Part shown: piece by piece, positions 59,481 through 64,000 of the stretch | Position numbering within the stretch: position 1 is the first letter of the stretch | How the letters are laid out: the number at the start of each line of letters is the position of its first letter | Source of the DNA: Hyalella azteca | Lineage: Eukaryota > Arthropoda > Malacostraca > Amphipoda > Hyalellidae | Assembly (NCBI RefSeq): GCF_000764305.2 | Contig: NW_025936149.1 | Span: forward strand, 1 to 64,000 | Length of the DNA: 64,000 nt | Direction of reading: 5' to 3' | Made by a program: the position numbers and the translations under genes | The notes under the pieces: model-generated | What the model was told of the DNA's origin: nothing | Database searches by the model: none | What the model saw: the letters and a program-made list of their open reading frames with translations, nothing else

Positions 59481-62400
59481 CTGTATATAGACTTCAATTG
59501 CACACTTTCAGCATTTATAAATATAAGCAAGATTGATTTTAGGCATGTTTTCATAAACTGTAAAGCCACATTAACTATCTGAGATACTTCTGAACTATTC
59601 TCATTTTTGAGGTACAGAGGCATTTCTTGCACAAAGACATCTTAAACCTTCATACTTAAATACAGTACATTTGGCTTTTAGCCGAACTCGTTCCTAAATC
59701 CGGTTTGCACCATAGCTTATTTATTGTGACACCTGAACTTAACCCTTCGTTTGCAGATTCATTTAAAATCTCGTCGTAACAATATTGTTTCTAGAGGCCA
59801 GGGGCCAAACTTTCAAAACTCGCTAAGTGAACGTAATTACTTACGCTCTATTTTCTTGTATATGATTGGTGAATGCTTGAAAGGCCGTCAATGATTGGCT
59901 GGTGAACTTACGATCTCTTAACTTTTTTTAAAGTATTGGCCCAGAAACCGTGCTATCACAACTTGCTTAACACGTTGACTACGATTGCTTCATCTTGTAC
60001 TATTATTTCATTTCTTGTACTGTTTATAAACAGGGTCGCCAGACGGTCATTTTTTCCGGACAAATTCCGTGATTTAGTTTTTCTCAATTGCGACTCGTTC
60101 CTAAATCCGGTTTGCACCATAGCTTATTTATTGTGACACCTGAACTTAACCCTTCGTTTGCAGATTCATTTAAAATCTCGTCGTAACACTATTGTTTCTA
60201 GAGGCCAGGGGCCAAACTTCCAAAACTCGCTAAGTGAACGTAATTACTTACGCTCTATTTTCTTGTATATGATTGGTGAATGCTTGAAAGGCCGTCAATG
60301 ATTGACTGGTGAACTTACGATCTCTTAACTTTTTTGAAAGTATTGGCCCAGAAACCGTGCTATCACAACTTTTTTAACACGTTGACTACGATTGCTTCAT
60401 CTTGTACTATTATTTCATTTCTTGTACTGTTTTTAAACAGGGTTGCCAGACGGTCATTTTTTCCGGACAAATTCCGTGATTTAGTTTTTCTCAATTGCGT
60501 TTTTTTTGCGGCCGGCTAAAATTTATGATAGGGGTACTTCCTAATTAAATTTTAAATACTGCAAAAAGAAAATAAATGGAATTTTTATAGCGCGCGGAAC
60601 CTAGAAATAAACTAGTATATATTGAGTTATCGGCCTTTTTGGCCTTTTTGTTCTCGGATTTGTCCGAGTTTTGGCAACCCTTAATTATGTACCACAACGT
60701 CCTGGAGAAATACATTTCGTGGTACGCATATGTACCACTTTGTAGTCAACGTGTTAAGTACACGTAGCGGCCGATTTCTCGCGTTTGGTGGGTTAAGCAT
60801 TACAATCCGGCTGAAGGAGTGATGAACTCGTAACTATTTTTGATAGAAATGCCCCTGCTGACGAGAGTTACCGTCAATAGGCAAAGGAAGCTAAGCCACC
60901 ACGATACCTTGAAGCGCGCAAGGTAGGGCGCCTTGGCCGCGCTCTGCATGGGCGTGCCGCTGTTGCGGTCCACGTCGATCACGACGGACTCGGGGTTGCT
61001 GGGGAGGTAACACCCAGGCTGCAGCTCAACTTCGTGCAGTGCAGCAATGCATGCCTTCTTGCGTTCATCACCTGCGAATAATAAACAAATAATTTATCAT
61101 CTTAGGATCAAATTAGGAAAAATTTATTATACTCACACCTGCGAACAATAAATGCTTGTATTCATCATCTTATGAAAATTTATGAAAATCATCTAAGTTT
61201 GAGAACTAGTGATTCATTCAATGAAGATGTGAAAGGCATGAGAGAATAACGAAATCAAACGATCAATAATCAAATTTCTTATTTAATACAGCGCTCCCCA
61301 AGCATGGGATAAATTAACATCTAGAGGAATGTAATTGACTTTTCAATGCTAATGTAGCAAAGAGTGTTTTAATATTGCCATGTTTAAAACAAGGAAAAAT
61401 CATGATTGGCAATAAGCATGAGAGGAACATGTTTATTGTGGCTTTTAGAATAAATAACTAGGTGAAAATTTGGCAACCAGAAATCTAACCGCTATAGAAT
61501 ATACACGTTCAAATATAACGAGATCCGGCGACTATTTTCACTCACGTTGTCGATGACGATCACACCTGAAATCTACCTATTGAGTATTGAAGTAGTTGAT
61601 CGCGAGAACCTCAAGCTGACTGCTAAGCATCGGCAATAATTTCTATATTCGCGTTAATTAATAACGCGAGTATAGAATGGTTTAAATTTTAAATGGCTCG
61701 AGGAAGAAACCATGTAGTGGGCTACCTTTAGGGTATGGTTTGATGATCGCGGATATGTTTGTGATTTTCCCGAAGAAGTCGAACTCGCGTTGATAAAACT
61801 GCTTGGCAGGGCCGGACAATGAGGAGATGATGTTGTCTTCCAAGCTCACCAGCAAGTCGTGGAGGTCAGCTGAAATATGATAGTGTCATAGTGACGAAGC
61901 TCAAAATTGAATTCCAAAAAAAGCTTTAATAAACACATATAGTTGGTATAATTTGCAGCAAAGCATATCAACTCTTTCGAATGAGCTTTAAGGCGTGTGT
62001 ATTCACTCAAAAAATCGCAATTTGTATTTAGAACATCGGTAAGTGATTTTTTTTAATGCAAGCGTTAGCAGTAAGTAGCTCTTCCATTTTTGAAAATAGT
62101 CGACATCAGATTACTTGATTGAAATAGGGTAATCTGATTATTTGTTATATATTGAAAAACAAGAAATTTGAATCAACATCAGGAGACACTAGGAACCTGA
62201 TTATTTGTTTGATATTGTCAGGGAATAAACAACAGATTGATCGTCTGATATTGACTATATTGAATTTTAGACATAGATAGCCAGAGTGAGGGCACTGAAG
62301 GTACCGTTGGCTTGATGAGCGCGATCTGACCACCTAATATAAACTATATAGAGTTTTAGATGACAATAGCCAGTTTGGGGGAGCTGTAGGTACCGTTATG

Positions 62401-64000
62401 CTAGTAAGCGCAGTTTGACCACCTAATATTAACAACAGTACATCGAGTTTTAGATGACAATAGCTAGTGTGGAGGAGCTGTAGGTACCGTCTGGCTGGTG
62501 CCCCTCTTCGTCCCTGTATCGGTTGGTGTGCATGTTCCAGATGAGCTGGTGGGCGAGTAGCTGCGACCGACCCGCCGCGTACTTTATGAACTCCGCTACG
62601 TAACCCATCTGTAACATTATTGATATCAAGTATTAAATAAGGGGAAATTATTACGAAATAAATTTTAGGTTTTGTTTTTCATCTTGGCATTACACATAAA
62701 CTTTGCAAGCAATCGATATAGTTTATGTCTAAGTAGAAAAATTTTCAACAACTATGCGCGATTTTGGCACCAAATAGATATTGATTATGGAATCATCTAC
62801 ACGTAGAAACTTTCAAATAAAGATGTACAGGAATATCATATGTATGTACCTAGTACTAAATATACCGTACAGGCTTTCGAGCTTGCGTATAATCAACTTG
62901 TTGAATGCTTGTTGTTGTTTCACGTGAAATCGGTGTCAAAATATAATGTTTATTTTTGTTATCTAAAACAAAGATTGAAGTTCATGTCACTCATGGACTG
63001 AGAATTAAAGAAAACTAAATGAATATAACATTTTCATTCATAACTTTATTATACTAATAGTTCCGACAAACAACCGTGTAGTGTAGCACATATACTGGGT
63101 TACAATACCTAAGCGCTTGAAAACTGTCTTGATAATACAGAGTCTGTCTATATAATTAAGAGTGATACAGTTTACTATATCATATCGCACCTAGGGACAA
63201 CAGTTTACCATGACATATCGCACCTAGGGGCAACAGTTTACCGTGTCATATCGCACCTAGGGACAACAGTTTACCGTGTCATATCGCACCTAGGGACAAC
63301 AGTTTACCGTGTCATATCGCACCTAGGGACAACAGTTTACCGTGTCATATCGCACCTAGGGACAACAGTTTACCGTGTCATATCGCACCGAGTGACAACA
63401 GTTTACCGTGTCATATCGCACCTAGGAACAACAGTTTACCGTGTCATATCGCACCTAGGGACAACAGTTTACCGTGTCATATCGCAGTGCTTGTACGAGT
63501 TGAGGGATGTAGAAGAGCACGGTGTCGGGGGGGTAACCGGACAGCACGCGCACGGCGTACTGGGCGGTGATCGGGTGCGGGGGGAACTGGCGCGAGAAGA
63601 ACGCAAGCGCCCGAACTGGCGGCACTGCCGCCCACGTCAACATCGAGTTCAGCTGCAATTTCATTAGAAAAGGTGAGAAAAAACGTAAAAAATTAAAAAT
63701 GTTTCATAATGGAATTGAAAAAATTAATTTTTCTTGGAAACGCCGTTATCACGGCAATTTAACATGGTAATTGTTGTTGTACAGAGTTGGGAAAATTTAA
63801 GGCTACATGGGTCGCACAATTTCAACACCTAGAGGCAGATTTATCGTATTTGACTGGAGGGTTTAACTTAAAAAGCCGTCAGTGTTTGGCTGACGGAGCA
63901 ATGAAATAATAAATATTCTTGATAGTCCGGCCCCATGGGCAGTATTTTAGCTGACCTGCTGCAGATCAGACATGATGTTCTCGGAAGTGCTGAGGAAGAA
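58611..64000 (-). CDS. PI4KA: phosphatidylinositol 4-kinase III alpha, C-terminal part (runs off the right edge)
   Basis: Exons in transcript order: 64000-63956 (partial), 63652-63473, 62608-62488, 61869-61726, 61071-60908, 59480-58611. All five joins are phase-consistent. The enzyme phosphorylates PI at D4 to make plasma-membrane PI4P, in complex with TTC7/FAM126/EFR3 (family knowledge). Visible landmarks: [14 protein letters not shown] and the ALRYDT/MGYV join (helical/PIK region), [54 protein letters not shown], the catalytic loop [26 protein letters not shown] (metal-binding DFG), ending YYQNQIPC. The length from [10 protein letters not shown] to the end matches the family. The 5' two thirds lie outside the window. 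Confidence 0.96.
59687..60500. repeat. 407-bp tandem duplication in a PI4KA intron
   Basis: CTCGTTCCTAAATCCGGTTT occurs at 59687 and 60094. The copies 59687-60093 and 60094-60500 are about 95% or more identical along their length, so the duplication is recent. Each contains AGGG(T)NGCCAGACGGTCATTT, the left end of the element at 60439. Confidence 0.9.
60433..60684. mobile_element. non-autonomous DNA transposon with GGGTTGCCA termini
   Basis: AGGGTTGCCA at 60439-60448 is inverted as TGGCAACCCT at 60672-60681, with matching inner blocks CCGGACAAATTCCG and CGGATTTGTCCG. TTAA flanks both sides (60433-60436 and 60681-60684), suggesting a TTAA target site as used by piggyBac or Kolobok-type elements. 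About 245 bp, no ORF. The left end alone is also present in the upstream copy of the 407-bp duplication (near 60030). Confidence 0.6.
61072..63472 (-). other. PI4KA introns between 61.07 and 63.47 kb
   Basis: The introns 61072-61725, 61870-62487 and 62609-63472 are AT-rich. Near the 62488 donor there is a degenerate triplicate of GAGTTTTAGATGACAATAGC and GTAGGTACCGT (about 62255-62490), which again includes the exon's donor region. Otherwise nothing was seen. Confidence 0.6.
63168..63497 (-). repeat. 33-bp array, ten copies, each carrying the PI4KA exon end and splice donor
   Basis: Copies begin at 63168, 63201 and every 33 bp to 63465. On the minus strand each reads GCGATATGACACG|GTAAACTG (a few with substitutions). 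The copy at 63465 is the true exon-intron border (exon ends 63473). The remaining nine lie just inside the intron as near-perfect copies of the same 5' splice site. Each unit has an in-frame TAG (within CCCTAGG). Confidence 0.93.

Overview
This is a eukaryotic nuclear scaffold piece, almost certainly from an arthropod and most likely a crustacean. Genes have many short exons, GT/AG introns and a very AT-rich background. The recognisable proteins are animal ones: an oxytocin/vasopressin-type neuropeptide receptor, the ankyrin/KH protein Mask (ANKHD1/ANKRD17 family) and phosphatidylinositol 4-kinase III alpha. The lineage is inferred from protein character and the mass of minisatellites, not from a marker gene. 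It is a short-read draft: there is a 309-N gap, four single-N joins, and a back-to-back pair of Tn5 mosaic ends (a Nextera mate-pair junction) left inside a repeat.

Layout. 1-0.5 kb: a broken coding-like frame. 3.25-5.45 kb (minus): a two-exon oxytocin/vasopressin-like GPCR whose C-terminal tail is built of six copies of a 31-residue repeat. 9.65-17.7 kb (minus): a hypothetical ORF, then a multi-exon type I membrane protein with a signal peptide, one fibronectin-III domain, a TM helix and a cytoplasmic tail; one exon join does not close in frame. 17.7-34.7 kb: no confident gene. This is an accessory, repeat-rich stretch with at least ten minisatellite families, a tandemly duplicated 360-bp unit carrying long foldback hairpins with a hammerhead-like motif, fragments of a dispersed coding-like element, the adapter artefact and the scaffold gaps. 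34.7-35.2 kb: a GC-richer patch that may be a promoter/first exon. 37.0-56.3 kb (plus): mask in 17 phase-consistent exons encoding about 3229 residues (15 + 10 ankyrin repeats, coiled-coil/Q-rich linker, KH domain). 58.6-64.0 kb (minus): the 3' six exons of PI4KA, running off the right edge and convergent with mask.

The three named genes are not a functional cluster: the receptor acts at the cell surface, PI4KA makes PI4P at the plasma membrane, and Mask is a cytoplasmic/nuclear scaffold. The main theme is the way tandem repeats have grown out of gene parts: in the GPCR tail, over an exon 5' end with its acceptor in the FN3 gene, over a splice donor in mask, and, most strikingly, a ten-copy 33-bp array in PI4KA whose unit contains the exon end plus its 5' splice site.
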